Shown here: positions 8,855 through 16,696 of the stretch, piece after piece
Layout: the number at the start of each line of letters is the position of its first letter
Numbering within the stretch: the stretch's first letter is position 1
Source: JBMNCQ01 sp049366715
GTDB taxonomy: Bacteria > Bacillota > Peptococcia > Peptococcales > BICA1-8
Reading direction: 5' to 3'
Length of the DNA stretch: 57,814 bases
Assembly (NCBI GenBank): GCA_049366715.1
Contig: JBMNCQ010000016.1
Span: 1 to 57,814, forward strand
Program-made: the position numbers and the translations under genes
The notes under the pieces: generated by a model
What the model was told of the DNA's origin: nothing
Database searches by the model: none
Seen by the model: only the letters and a program-made list of their open reading frames with translations

Positions 8855-11215
8855 ATGAATGATAGGATCCGGCAATTGCGCCGGCAGAGTCTTGAAACTG
8901 AACCGCTGATATCAATGGAAAGAGCGGCTATTGTTACAGAAGTGTATCAAAAATATGCGGGCAGGGTGTCAACTCCTGTCCTGCGGGCTTTATCCTTTAG
9001 TCAGCTTATGTCTGATAAGACGATTTGTATTAATGAAGGAGAGTTAATTGTCGGCGAGCGGGGTCCCGCCCCTCAGGCAACGCCTACTTATCCCGAGTTA
9101 TGTTGTCATACTTTGGATGATCTGCAGGTAATGAACGACCGGGAGAAAATTTCCTTTGCAGTTGGCAAAGAGGAAAAAAAGATCCAGGAGGAACAGATTA
9201 TTCCCTACTGGAAGGGTAAGTCCATCAGGGACTTATTATTTGACTCTATGACCGAGGAGTGGAAAGAGTGCTATGCTGCGGGTATTTTCACTGAGTTTAT
9301 GGAACAAAGGGCTCCCGGGCATACTGTGGCTGATGGTAAAATCTATCAGCGGGGTTTTGTAGATTTTATGCATGATATTAATGAAAGTCTCAACAAGATT
9401 GATTTTCTTAATGACCCTGAAGCCTATGAAAAGCAGGAAGAACTAAAGGCTATGCTGATTTGTGCCAATGCGATTATAAACTTTGCCCGGCGTCATGCCC
9501 AAAAAGCCAGGGAACTGGCTGAATCAGAGCAGGATCCGGTGAGGAAAAAAGAGCTGGGGGAAATAGCAGAGGTTTGCGATCATGTTCCGGCTTATCGCCC
9601 CCGGAACTTCAGAGAAGCTTTACAGTCCTATTGGTTTGTTCATTTAGGGGTAATCACCGAATTAAATACCTGGGATTCATTCTGCCCGGGAAAACTCGAT
9701 CAGCATCTTTATCCATTTTATAAAGCAGGTCTGGCTCAAGGTATTTTAACGGAGGAAAAAGCCAGGGAGTTGCTGCAGTGCTTTTGGATTAAATTTAACA
9801 ACCAGCCTGCCCCTCCTAAAGTTGGCATTACTCTGGAAGAGAGCGGGACTTACACCGATTTTTGCAACATCAATATCGGGGGAGTTAAACCTGACGGAAG
9901 TGACGGGGTTAATGAAGTATCTTACCTGCTTTTAGATATCATCAAAGAAATGAGATTGTTGCAGCCCAGCACCAATGTGCAGATTAGCCGTAAAAATCCC
10001 GAACGATTTGTAAAAAAAGCCGGAGAAATTATTAAGGAAGGCCTGGGCCAGCCCTCTGTATTTAATACAGATGCTGTCATTGAAGAACTGCTCCGTCAGG
10101 GAAAAGCAATAGAAGATGCCCGTTGTGGAGGTACCAGCGGCTGTGTGGAAACAGGGGCTTTTGGTAAGGAGGCTTATATCCTGACCGGCTATTTCAATCT
10201 GGTTAAGGTCTTGGAGATTACCCTCCATAATGGTATTGACCCGCGGACAGGTAAGAGACTGGGGATAGAATCCGGGAATCCGGCCTATTTTGCTTCCTAT
10301 GAACAATTAACGGAGGCCTTTAAAAAACAGCTGCAGCATTTTGTGGAGATAAAAATCCGGGGGAATAACGTTATTGAAAAACTCTATGCTCTTTATATGC
10401 CGGCGCCTTTTTTGTCTATCCTCATCAGTGATTGTATTGCCGGAGGAAAAGATTATCATAACGGCGGAGCCAGGTATAATACAAACTATATCCAGGGAGT
10501 AGGAATTGGGACGATTACCGACTGTTTAGCTGCCCTCAAGACGCATGTTTTTGATAAGAAAACGCTAACAATGACAGGGCTTTTAAATGTGCTGGAAAAT
10601 AATTTTGCCGGCTTTGTGAAAGAAGAAAAATTATTGCTGAATAAAACGCCGAAATACGGCAATGATGATGATTATGCCGATCATATCATGCAGGAAGTTT
10701 TTGATATCTTTTATCATACGGTTAACGGCAGGAAAAATATGAAAGGCGGAGTATACCGCATAAATATGCTGCCAACTACCTGCCATGTATATTTTGGTTC
10801 TGTAATCGGCGCTACTCCTGATGGGAGAAAAGCCGGCGAGCCGCTATCGGAAGGGATCTCCCCTGTTCAGGGCGCAGACCGGAACGGCCCGACAGCGGTC
10901 ATAAAATCTGCAGCTAAAATGGACCATCTGCGTACGGGGGGAACTCTTTTAAATCAAAAATTTACTCCTCAGCTCTTGGAAGGGGAAGAAGGAATCGCTA
11001 AATTAGCCCATTTGATCCGGTCCTATTTTAAGTTGGACGGTCATCATATTCAGTTCAATATTGTTAGCGCCGCTACCCTGAGAAAAGCTCAGCAGGAGCC
11101 GGAGAAGTACCGGGATTTAATCGTACGGGTGGCCGGTTATAGTGACTATTTCCAAAATTTAAATAAAAAACTTCAGGATGAGATTATTGCGAGAACAGAG
11201 CATAAATCTTTTTAA
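8855..11215 (+). CDS. hypD: Glycyl-radical enzyme, probable trans-4-hydroxy-L-proline dehydratase
   Basis: A pyruvate-formate-lyase superfamily protein of 786 residues. The thiyl cysteine is Cys430 in GGTSGCVETG and the radical glycine is Gly761 in RVAGYSDYF. His156 (APGHTV) and Glu432 also fall in place. From memory of characterised HypD (His160, Cys434, Glu436, Gly765), all four residues shift by exactly four, so the spacing is conserved. The enzyme would dehydrate trans-4-hydroxyproline to pyrroline-5-carboxylate, which a P5C reductase turns into proline; no proC lies in the window. Choline lyase, glycerol dehydratase and PFL have different loops around the cysteine. The enzyme is cytoplasmic and oxygen-sensitive. 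This is not hydrogenase HypD. Confidence 0.85.
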   Translation: MNDRIRQLRRQSLETEPLISMERAAIVTEVYQKYAGRVSTPVLRALSFSQLMSDKTICINEGELIVGERGPAPQATPTYPELCCHTLDDLQVMNDREKISFAVGKEEKKIQEEQIIPYWKGKSIRDLLFDSMTEEWKECYAAGIFTEFMEQRAPGHTVADGKIYQRGFVDFMHDINESLNKIDFLNDPEAYEKQEELKAMLICANAIINFARRHAQKARELAESEQDPVRKKELGEIAEVCDHVPAYRPRNFREALQSYWFVHLGVITELNTWDSFCPGKLDQHLYPFYKAGLAQGILTEEKARELLQCFWIKFNNQPAPPKVGITLEESGTYTDFCNINIGGVKPDGSDGVNEVSYLLLDIIKEMRLLQPSTNVQISRKNPERFVKKAGEIIKEGLGQPSVFNTDAVIEELLRQGKAIEDARCGGTSGCVETGAFGKEAYILTGYFNLVKVLEITLHNGIDPRTGKRLGIESGNPAYFASYEQLTEAFKKQLQHFVEIKIRGNNVIEKLYALYMPAPFLSILISDCIAGGKDYHNGGARYNTNYIQGVGIGTITDCLAALKTHVFDKKTLTMTGLLNVLENNFAGFVKEEKLLLNKTPKYGNDDDYADHIMQEVFDIFYHTVNGRKNMKGGVYRINMLPTTCHVYFGSVIGATPDGRKAGEPLSEGISPVQGADRNGPTAVIKSAAKMDHLRTGGTLLNQKFTPQLLEGEEGIAKLAHLIRSYFKLDGHHIQFNIVSAATLRKAQQEPEKYRDLIVRVAGYSDYFQNLNKKLQDEIIARTEHKSF

Positions 11216-11240
11216 ATAAAAAATTTCCGGAAAAATGTTT

Positions 11241-11267
11241 AAAGACCTGGCAAACAGGTCTTTTTTA
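11241..11267 (+). terminator. Terminator of the glycyl-radical operon
   Basis: AAAGACCTG pairs with CAGGTCTTT around GCAAA and is followed by a T-run. Confidence 0.85.
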
Positions 11268-11357
11268 CATATTTTTGCAGGAATTTTGTAATCCTGGGTC
11301 GAAGTTAAGAATAAAATCCAAGATGATTTAAAAATTTTAGGAATGATCATTTAAATT

Positions 11358-11464
11358 TTATATTGGTAAAAAGCTGCTGAAAGACGATGTGCGGAACGGA
11401 AAAGTAAACTGTAGCTTTCCTTGCCCTAAGATTTGTCCAGTAGTCCGAAACTACTGGTTTTTTT
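11358..11464 (+). promoter_or_regulatory. Structured leader ending in a terminator, upstream of the GGDEF-EAL gene
   Basis: An eight-base stem (AAAGCTGC at 11370-11377 with GTAGCTTT at 11411-11418) encloses a purine-rich loop, and 19 bases later CCAGTAG/CTACTGG with seven T's (11437-11464) forms a terminator. This layout, an aptamer-like domain then an intrinsic terminator then a gene about 190 bases on, suggests transcription attenuation. It does not match the c-di-GMP-I (GEMM) consensus that I know. Confidence 0.4.
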
Positions 11465-11657
11465 GTTGCTCAAAATGGCGGGGTACCCTAAATGGTCAGA
11501 ATGCAGTTAAAGGCTAATTGATGAGGAGGGAATTCCGCCAACCTTGACTTTTAACCTTTTGAGCTAGCCGGGCCTCTCCCCTTATGCCGGTTGTACTGTT
11601 TGAGATATTTAAGATAATGGTAAGTATTTTGCAGAGTGTTTTTACCTGGAGGTTAAG

Positions 11658-13385
11658 ATGAGCTTTGAGTATATCAATAATAACCAATTATTTACCGGTA
11701 AGCATGGAACTTCTTATAACCAGCAGCTCTTGGATATCATAGAATTTTTACCTGATGCTACTTTCGTGGTGGATAGGGAAGGGAAAGTAATAGCCTGGAA
11801 TTTAGCCATTGAAGAAATGACCGGTATAAAAAAAGCGGATATTTTAGGGAAAAATTTTCAGTCTTATTCGCGGGTCTTTTATGAACAAGAAAGAGAAATG
11901 CTTGTTAATCTCCATACTGAGGATAAAGAATATCTTTTACAAAAGTATGACTATTATGAAAAGAAAGGCAATACTTTATTTGCTGAAATCTATCTGCCGG
12001 CAGCCTTTGGTAAAAAGGATATCTATATCTGGGCAGCATCTTCTCCTTTATTTGATGCGAAAGGTAATATTGTGGGAGCGATTGAGTCAATTCGGGACAT
12101 CTCTGAACGAAGAAAAATGGAAAATCAACTTGCCCATATGGCAACCCACGATTTCCTTACTAATGCTCCTAACAGGTATTCTTTAGAGGAGGGACTGCGC
12201 TATTCCATTAAGAAAACGGAGACCGGTATTATTAGTGCTTTATTGCTACTTGATATAGATAACTTTAAATTAATAAACGGTACTTTAGGTCATAACGCCG
12301 GTGACCGGCTTTTAATATCATTAAGTGAGCTAATTAAAAGAAATTTAAGAACGGCTGATATTCTCTTCAGATTTGGCGGGGATGAATTTGCCGTAATATT
12401 GAGAGACGTAACGGAAGACGGGGCCAGAGAAATCGCCGAAACAATACGCAAGACCGTGGAAGAATGGGAATTATGCCTGACAATTTGGGGTACATGTCTG
12501 GAGATAACGGTAAGCATCGGGATAGTAATGATTGACGGACGGTTAAACTATGAGAAGCTGTTAAATTATGCAGATACAGCTATGTATAAGGCCAAGGAAG
12601 AAGGCCGCAACAGGGCGGTATTTATCCAATCTGAAGAAGATATTGCAACCGAGTACACCGAAACCCGGCGAATTATGAGACTGCTTAAAAAAGCATTGCG
12701 GGAAAATTTATTTGTCCTGCAGTTCCAACCTATTATAAGACTGTATGATGCGAAAGAAATCGTACACTATGAGGTACTGATCAGGTTAAGAGGAGAGGAT
12801 GCGCAGCTTATTTCTCCGGGGGTATTTATTCCGATTGCTGAAAGATATGGCCTAATGCCCCAGATAGACCGCTGGGTCATAAAAAATGCCTTAAGTATCC
12901 TCCGGAAAAATACCAGGGTTGGGTTGTTTCTTAATATATCCGGCGTAAGCTTAGGCAATGATGAACTACTAATGGATATTGAGGATATGATTTTGCGAAG
13001 TAAAATCGACCCGAAAAGAATCGGATTTGAGGTCACGGAGACTGTTGCCGTAAAAGATTTATTACGGGCTAAAAAATGGATAGAAGGATTGAAGCGTATT
13101 GGCTGTAAATTCGCCTTAGATGATTTTGGGATGGGATTTTCCTCCTTCTCTTATTTAAGGACTCTGCCGGTTGATTATTTAAAGCTGGACGGTTCTTTTG
13201 TAAGAAATATCACCAAAGATACAACCAATTTTGCTTTAATTGAAGCGATGAATAATATTGCTCATACTCTCGGAAAGCAGACGATTGCCGAATTTGTTGA
13301 AAATGAAGAAATTGTTAAGGTGCTGCAAGGGATCGGGGTGGACTATGGTCAAGGCTTTTTTTTAGGGAAGCCGGGAGAGTTTTAA
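11658..13385 (+). CDS. PAS-GGDEF-EAL cyclic-di-GMP turnover protein
   Basis: A soluble protein of 575 residues: PAS domain (about residues 22-145), GGDEF domain and EAL domain. GGDEF is intact at residues 240-244, with an RTAD I-site five residues before it, so product inhibition is possible. The EAL domain keeps its metal and catalytic residues: EVL at 372, LNISG, EVTET, DDFGMGFSS, KLDGSFV and the AEFVEN segment. Both synthesis and hydrolysis of c-di-GMP are therefore possible, with the PAS domain as sensor. CTGGAGG lies upstream of the ATG. A terminator-containing leader upstream may control its expression. Confidence 0.93.
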   Translation: MSFEYINNNQLFTGKHGTSYNQQLLDIIEFLPDATFVVDREGKVIAWNLAIEEMTGIKKADILGKNFQSYSRVFYEQEREMLVNLHTEDKEYLLQKYDYYEKKGNTLFAEIYLPAAFGKKDIYIWAASSPLFDAKGNIVGAIESIRDISERRKMENQLAHMATHDFLTNAPNRYSLEEGLRYSIKKTETGIISALLLLDIDNFKLINGTLGHNAGDRLLISLSELIKRNLRTADILFRFGGDEFAVILRDVTEDGAREIAETIRKTVEEWELCLTIWGTCLEITVSIGIVMIDGRLNYEKLLNYADTAMYKAKEEGRNRAVFIQSEEDIATEYTETRRIMRLLKKALRENLFVLQFQPIIRLYDAKEIVHYEVLIRLRGEDAQLISPGVFIPIAERYGLMPQIDRWVIKNALSILRKNTRVGLFLNISGVSLGNDELLMDIEDMILRSKIDPKRIGFEVTETVAVKDLLRAKKWIEGLKRIGCKFALDDFGMGFSSFSYLRTLPVDYLKLDGSFVRNITKDTTNFALIEAMNNIAHTLGKQTIAEFVENEEIVKVLQGIGVDYGQGFFLGKPGEF

Positions 13386-13395
13386 TAATAAAGCA

Positions 13396-13418
13396 AAACG
13401 GGCCTGCAGCCCGTTTTT
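13396..13418. terminator. Bidirectional terminator between convergent genes
   Basis: AACGGGC-CTGCA-GCCCGTT with A-run on the left and T-run on the right, between the GGDEF-EAL gene and the convergent NifX-like gene. Confidence 0.8.
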
Positions 13419-13431
13419 GACTTTTCTATAT

Positions 13432-13797
13432 TTACTGCTCATGATGACATTCGTGACCATGTTCTGTACAGATTTCCCCGGAATCAGTTATTGTGCCTTT
13501 GATAAAACCTTCGACAACATTCTGCAGATCTCCTGAACAGCCACGGACTACTTCGATGCCGCATGAGTTTAAGATCCTGACGGCTCCGTCGCCGATACTT
13601 CCTGCCAACATCACCGTTACGCCTGTATTGGCCAGGTCTACGGCAATATTGGATTTACAACCGCAGCCAACAGGGGAATCCATTCGTTCTGCATTAATGA
13701 TTTTCTTAGTTTCGTCCACAGTAAAAATGGTAAAATACTGGCAGTGACCAAAATGATTATCAACTTGATTATTTTGTGATGGTACAGCTATGCGCAT
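13432..13797 (-). CDS. NifB/NifX-type iron-molybdenum cofactor binding family protein
   Basis: A protein of 121 residues in the dinitrogenase Fe-Mo cofactor family (PF02579). It starts MRIAVPSQNNQVDNHFGHC, has VGCGCKSNIAVDL in the middle and the LAGSIGDGAV...CGIEVV core, and ends in a His/Cys-rich tail (CTEHGHECHHEQ). Members carry or sense Fe-S or metal clusters; outside nif clusters they are usually stand-alone metal-cluster scaffold proteins. AGGAGG lies upstream. No nif genes are nearby, so nitrogen fixation should not be inferred. Confidence 0.87.
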   Translation of the reverse strand: MRIAVPSQNNQVDNHFGHCQYFTIFTVDETKKIINAERMDSPVGCGCKSNIAVDLANTGVTVMLAGSIGDGAVRILNSCGIEVVRGCSGDLQNVVEGFIKGTITDSGEICTEHGHECHHEQ

Positions 13798-14196
13798 TGG
13801 TAAGCCTCCTTTGCTTGAATGTATTGGTCATATGTTCAATATATCACATTTCCTTTAGAAAATAAATATCAAAATCGAAATAATGTCTATATTATTTCGA
13901 TGATCTGCTGAATGTTTGCCCTATGAACCTGTCACTAGAGTTGAATTAGCTACTGCTGCCAATAAGAACCGGGTTTTTTCTTGGGAATGTGAGCAACGCT
14001 CTTAATTCCGGGAAAGCCTCAAGGGTCATATTGTAAAAATAAGGAACCCTCTTCAAGGGTTCTTATTTTTATAACGGGAAACCTTATCATTTCGTGGTTA
14101 TGAAAAGTCCACCAAAAGAGGGAGCTTTGCAAAAAAGAGGCCGGGAAAACTCAAGAAGAACTGCTAAAATTTAGCGGGGATTATTTGCAGGCAATT
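13798..14196. other. Gene-free stretch with a terminator-like hairpin
   Basis: About 400 bases without a convincing gene. The left part should hold the promoter of the minus-strand NifX-like gene. The right part holds a hairpin AAAATAAG-AACCCT...AGGGTT-CTTATTTT at 14036-14070, like an intrinsic terminator reading rightward, preceded by a GC-richer stretch that could be a small RNA or leader. I see no known riboswitch. Confidence 0.4.
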
Positions 14197-14202
14197 TTCT
14201 TG

Positions 14203-14267
14203 CCGGTGCAAAAATGAACCGCAGTTTTAATTTTGCACCGGGTACAAGTGGTTTATTTTTACACCGG
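14203..14267 (+). promoter_or_regulatory. Candidate activator sites upstream of the symporter sigma-54 promoter
   Basis: CCGGTGCAAAA at 14203-14213 and its exact inverse TTTTGCACCGG at 14231-14241 form a palindromic site, and a third half-site TTTTACACCGG lies at 14257-14267. They sit about 50-110 bases upstream of the -24/-12 promoter, where sigma-54 activators usually bind. Similar half-sites recur upstream of the gcvH promoter. Confidence 0.6.
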
Positions 14268-14290
14268 GGCAGAGTGGGAGCGGATTAATG

Positions 14291-14331
14291 CCAACCATAA
14301 ATGTCATTTATGGTTGGCATTAAAATTGCAA
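14291..14331 (+). promoter_or_regulatory. Sigma-54 promoter with overlapping inverted repeat
   Basis: TTGGCAT-TAAAA-TTGCAA at 14314-14331 has GG and GC exactly 10 bases apart, as required for a -24/-12 element. A perfect 15-bp inverted repeat (ATGCCAACCATAAAT, three-base loop) overlaps the -24 box, which may bind a repressor or act as an upstream terminator. The symporter starts 100 bases downstream. Confidence 0.8.
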
Positions 14332-14430
14332 CATAGTTAATATCAGAAATACGATAGGAGGTGTGGAGAAGAGATTATCCGGTTTTATGTGAAAAAAATA
14401 ATTTGAAGTCCGGTTTAGGAGGGATTAAGG

Positions 14431-16053
14431 ATGAATGCGTATGGTTATTGGATGTTTGGTCTGGCAATTGCTTATACGGTGCTTTTGATCACAATGAGTC
14501 AGATCGCCAAAAAGAAAGCAAAGCAAGGTGAAGATTTCTGGGTCGGGGGCAGAAGTTTCAGCAGGTGGACTGTTGCCTTTTGTATAACAGGCTTATTTTC
14601 CGGCTCTACATTTATTTCTATTCTGGAATTATCTTATTTAAAAGGTGTTTCCTCCATGTGGTATGGAGTTGCCGAGTTATCCCATGTCTTAATCATTGCT
14701 TTGGTATTAATAGGACCTTTTAGAAAGAAAATGATGGTTACCGTATCAGGATTGATTGGAGATAAATACGGCAGGTGGGCTAAAGGAATAGCCGGAGCGA
14801 TTACGGCTTTCACTTTTCCAATGTGGTCGGTAGCTACGGCCTTAGCTTTTGCTTCGTGCATTAATGCTTTAACAGGTTTAAATTTAATGGTTTCAGTCAT
14901 TATAACTGCTGCTTTATTGTATGTTTTTTTACAGGCCGGAGGCATGTACTCCGTTGCTCTGACGCAAACTGCTAATTTCTTTGCATTTTTGCTGATGTTT
15001 GCCATAGGCTTCTATGCTTTTGTTCTCAATCCGGGCTTTGACGGTTTGGCGGAATTAGCTTTACAAAAGCCTGAATTGTTTGCTTTGGATACGGTTGGCC
15101 TTCAGCAGATTCTGGCTTGGTTCGGGACATTCTGGATCAATGTTCTGCTGGCCCAGGCCGCTTTTCAAATGGCCTTATCCTGTAAAACGGCTGAAGAAGG
15201 ACGTAAAGGTCTATTTATAGCGGCCGGTTTTAATGTGGTTTTTATTGTTATGGGGGTAATTATCGGTTTAGCCGCCACCACGGCTGTTCCAGGGGTAGCC
15301 AGGGGTTTAGTGGCTGTGCCTACTTATTTAATGCAGACACTACCGGCTCCCTTAGTAGGATTGTTTACTCTGGGAATCTGGGCTTGTGCTTTAGGATGGG
15401 GGGCTCCCTGCCAGTTCTCCGGTGCTACCAGCCTAGGTAAAGATGTGGGCATTGCCTTAAATCCCCGGGCTACCGATGCGGATTTAGTTAAATATACCAA
15501 GTGGTCACTGGCTTTATTAACAGGCTTAATGGTTATTTTTGGTTTTCTGCGTTCGGAGCAGGCCGCGTGGTGGAATATTTTTGCCTGGACTGCCCGCAAC
15601 GGCGCAACCTTTGCTCCTGTGGTCACGGCACTATTCTGGCCTTTGGCTAAAAGACGGGGGGCTGTTTCCGCTCTGATCGCAGGTTTTGCCGCCGGTTTAT
15701 TATGGAACCACTTAGGCGGCTGGGCAGTGAATAATTTTTATCTCAATACTCATCCTGTATGGGTGGCAATGACAGCAAATATCATTACCATGACAATTTT
15801 CTCTCTGGCTGAAGGAAACTGGAGGTTTACCAAAGACGTAGGGAGCCGTAAGAATGTAGGCTACATAGGTTTAGGAGGGGCAGTTGTTTTCCTCTTGACA
15901 AGTATTTATAAATTCACCTGGTTATTCCAAAACGGTTTGCTGGGTATGTTCTTATTTTTAGCTGTTTTAGGGATATGGTTGATGACGATGGCTTTTACCG
16001 TTTCGGCTACAGAAGAGCTTGATTCTGACAATGCAGCAGCTCAAACAGTGTAA
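14431..16053 (+). CDS. Sodium:solute symporter family transporter
   Basis: 540 residues with about 13 hydrophobic helices, typical of the SSS family (PutP/PanF-like fold). The N-terminal GEDFWVGGRSFSRWTVAFCITGLFSGSTFISI is the conserved family segment with the sodium site. The substrate is not evident from sequence; the family carries amino acids, betaines, pantothenate and carboxylates. AGGAGGGATTAAGG precedes the ATG. It is driven by a sigma-54 promoter and followed 32 bases later by an OsmC gene, then by the likely activator. Induction by its own substrate through the CBS-PAS activator is inferred. Confidence 0.9.
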   Translation: MNAYGYWMFGLAIAYTVLLITMSQIAKKKAKQGEDFWVGGRSFSRWTVAFCITGLFSGSTFISILELSYLKGVSSMWYGVAELSHVLIIALVLIGPFRKKMMVTVSGLIGDKYGRWAKGIAGAITAFTFPMWSVATALAFASCINALTGLNLMVSVIITAALLYVFLQAGGMYSVALTQTANFFAFLLMFAIGFYAFVLNPGFDGLAELALQKPELFALDTVGLQQILAWFGTFWINVLLAQAAFQMALSCKTAEEGRKGLFIAAGFNVVFIVMGVIIGLAATTAVPGVARGLVAVPTYLMQTLPAPLVGLFTLGIWACALGWGAPCQFSGATSLGKDVGIALNPRATDADLVKYTKWSLALLTGLMVIFGFLRSEQAAWWNIFAWTARNGATFAPVVTALFWPLAKRRGAVSALIAGFAAGLLWNHLGGWAVNNFYLNTHPVWVAMTANIITMTIFSLAEGNWRFTKDVGSRKNVGYIGLGGAVVFLLTSIYKFTWLFQNGLLGMFLFLAVLGIWLMTMAFTVSATEELDSDNAAAQTV

Positions 16054-16085
16054 TTTATTTGGTGAATGAGAAAGGAGTGCTTTAA

Positions 16086-16547
16086 ATGGCTGTTATAAAA
16101 ATCAAGTGGGAAGGTAACATGAATTTCCGGGGATATGACTCTGAGAACCGAGAGGTTTTAATGGACGCCGCGGAGATTTACGGCGGATTAAATAACGGAA
16201 TCAGACCTATGCAGCTGATGTTAATCTCTTTAGGCGGCTGTACGGCCATAGAGGTGGGGAACGTATTAAATAAGATGCGGGTTTCCTACGAGGAATTTAA
16301 AGTCGAAGTACAGGGGGACAGGGCGGATACTATTCCCAAAGTATTTACAAGGATTAAAGTAAAATACATTATTAAAAGCGGGGATGTGACTCCGGAAAAA
16401 TTAACCAGGGCCATCAAGCTGGGCGGGGAATACTGTTCGGCTGCCAATATGCTCAAGCAGGCCTGTCCTGTCGTTTATGAATATGAATTAAACGGAACGG
16501 TATATAAATATCAGGAGAAACAAGAGTCCTCCGGCACTGCCGGCTAA
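16086..16547 (+). CDS. OsmC family protein
   Basis: 153 residues with the OsmC/Ohr fold: GGCTAIEVGNVLNKMR near residue 51 and EYCSAANMLKQACPVVYEYE near residue 118, giving conserved cysteines. Members reduce organic hydroperoxides or have unknown roles in thiol chemistry. AAAGGAG precedes the ATG. It is the second gene of the sigma-54-driven symporter operon, which suggests a link to use of the imported compound instead of general oxidative stress. The exact subfamily is not resolved. Confidence 0.88.
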   Translation: MAVIKIKWEGNMNFRGYDSENREVLMDAAEIYGGLNNGIRPMQLMLISLGGCTAIEVGNVLNKMRVSYEEFKVEVQGDRADTIPKVFTRIKVKYIIKSGDVTPEKLTRAIKLGGEYCSAANMLKQACPVVYEYELNGTVYKYQEKQESSGTAG

Positions 16548-16556
16548 ATTAAGGGG

Positions 16557-16581
16557 GCCCAGGCTTTGCGTCTGGGCTTTT
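16557..16581 (+). terminator. Terminator after the OsmC gene
   Basis: GCCCAGGC-TTTGC-GTCTGGGC followed by TTTT. Confidence 0.8.
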
Positions 16582-16696
16582 CGAATTCCTGGAAGATATG
16601 TAATTACAGCTGCGGAGAATATGCCTTTCTTAATTGCAGGAGTTTAGAGTTTTTAGGCTAATTAATAAAAATATGCTAGTCTCAAAAGGAGTGGGA

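Noticed and set aside
8855..11215. Pyruvate formate-lyase or choline TMA-lyase
   Set aside because: PFL has a Cys-Cys pair and CutC a different loop after GCVE; the GTSGCVETG context and residue spacing fit HypD.
11358..11436. c-di-GMP-I (GEMM) riboswitch
   Set aside because: The expected conserved blocks of the GEMM aptamer are not found; kept only as an unassigned structured leader.
13432..13797. Evidence of nitrogen fixation
   Set aside because: Single NifX/NifB-like domain proteins are common in anaerobes without nif genes; none are visible here.
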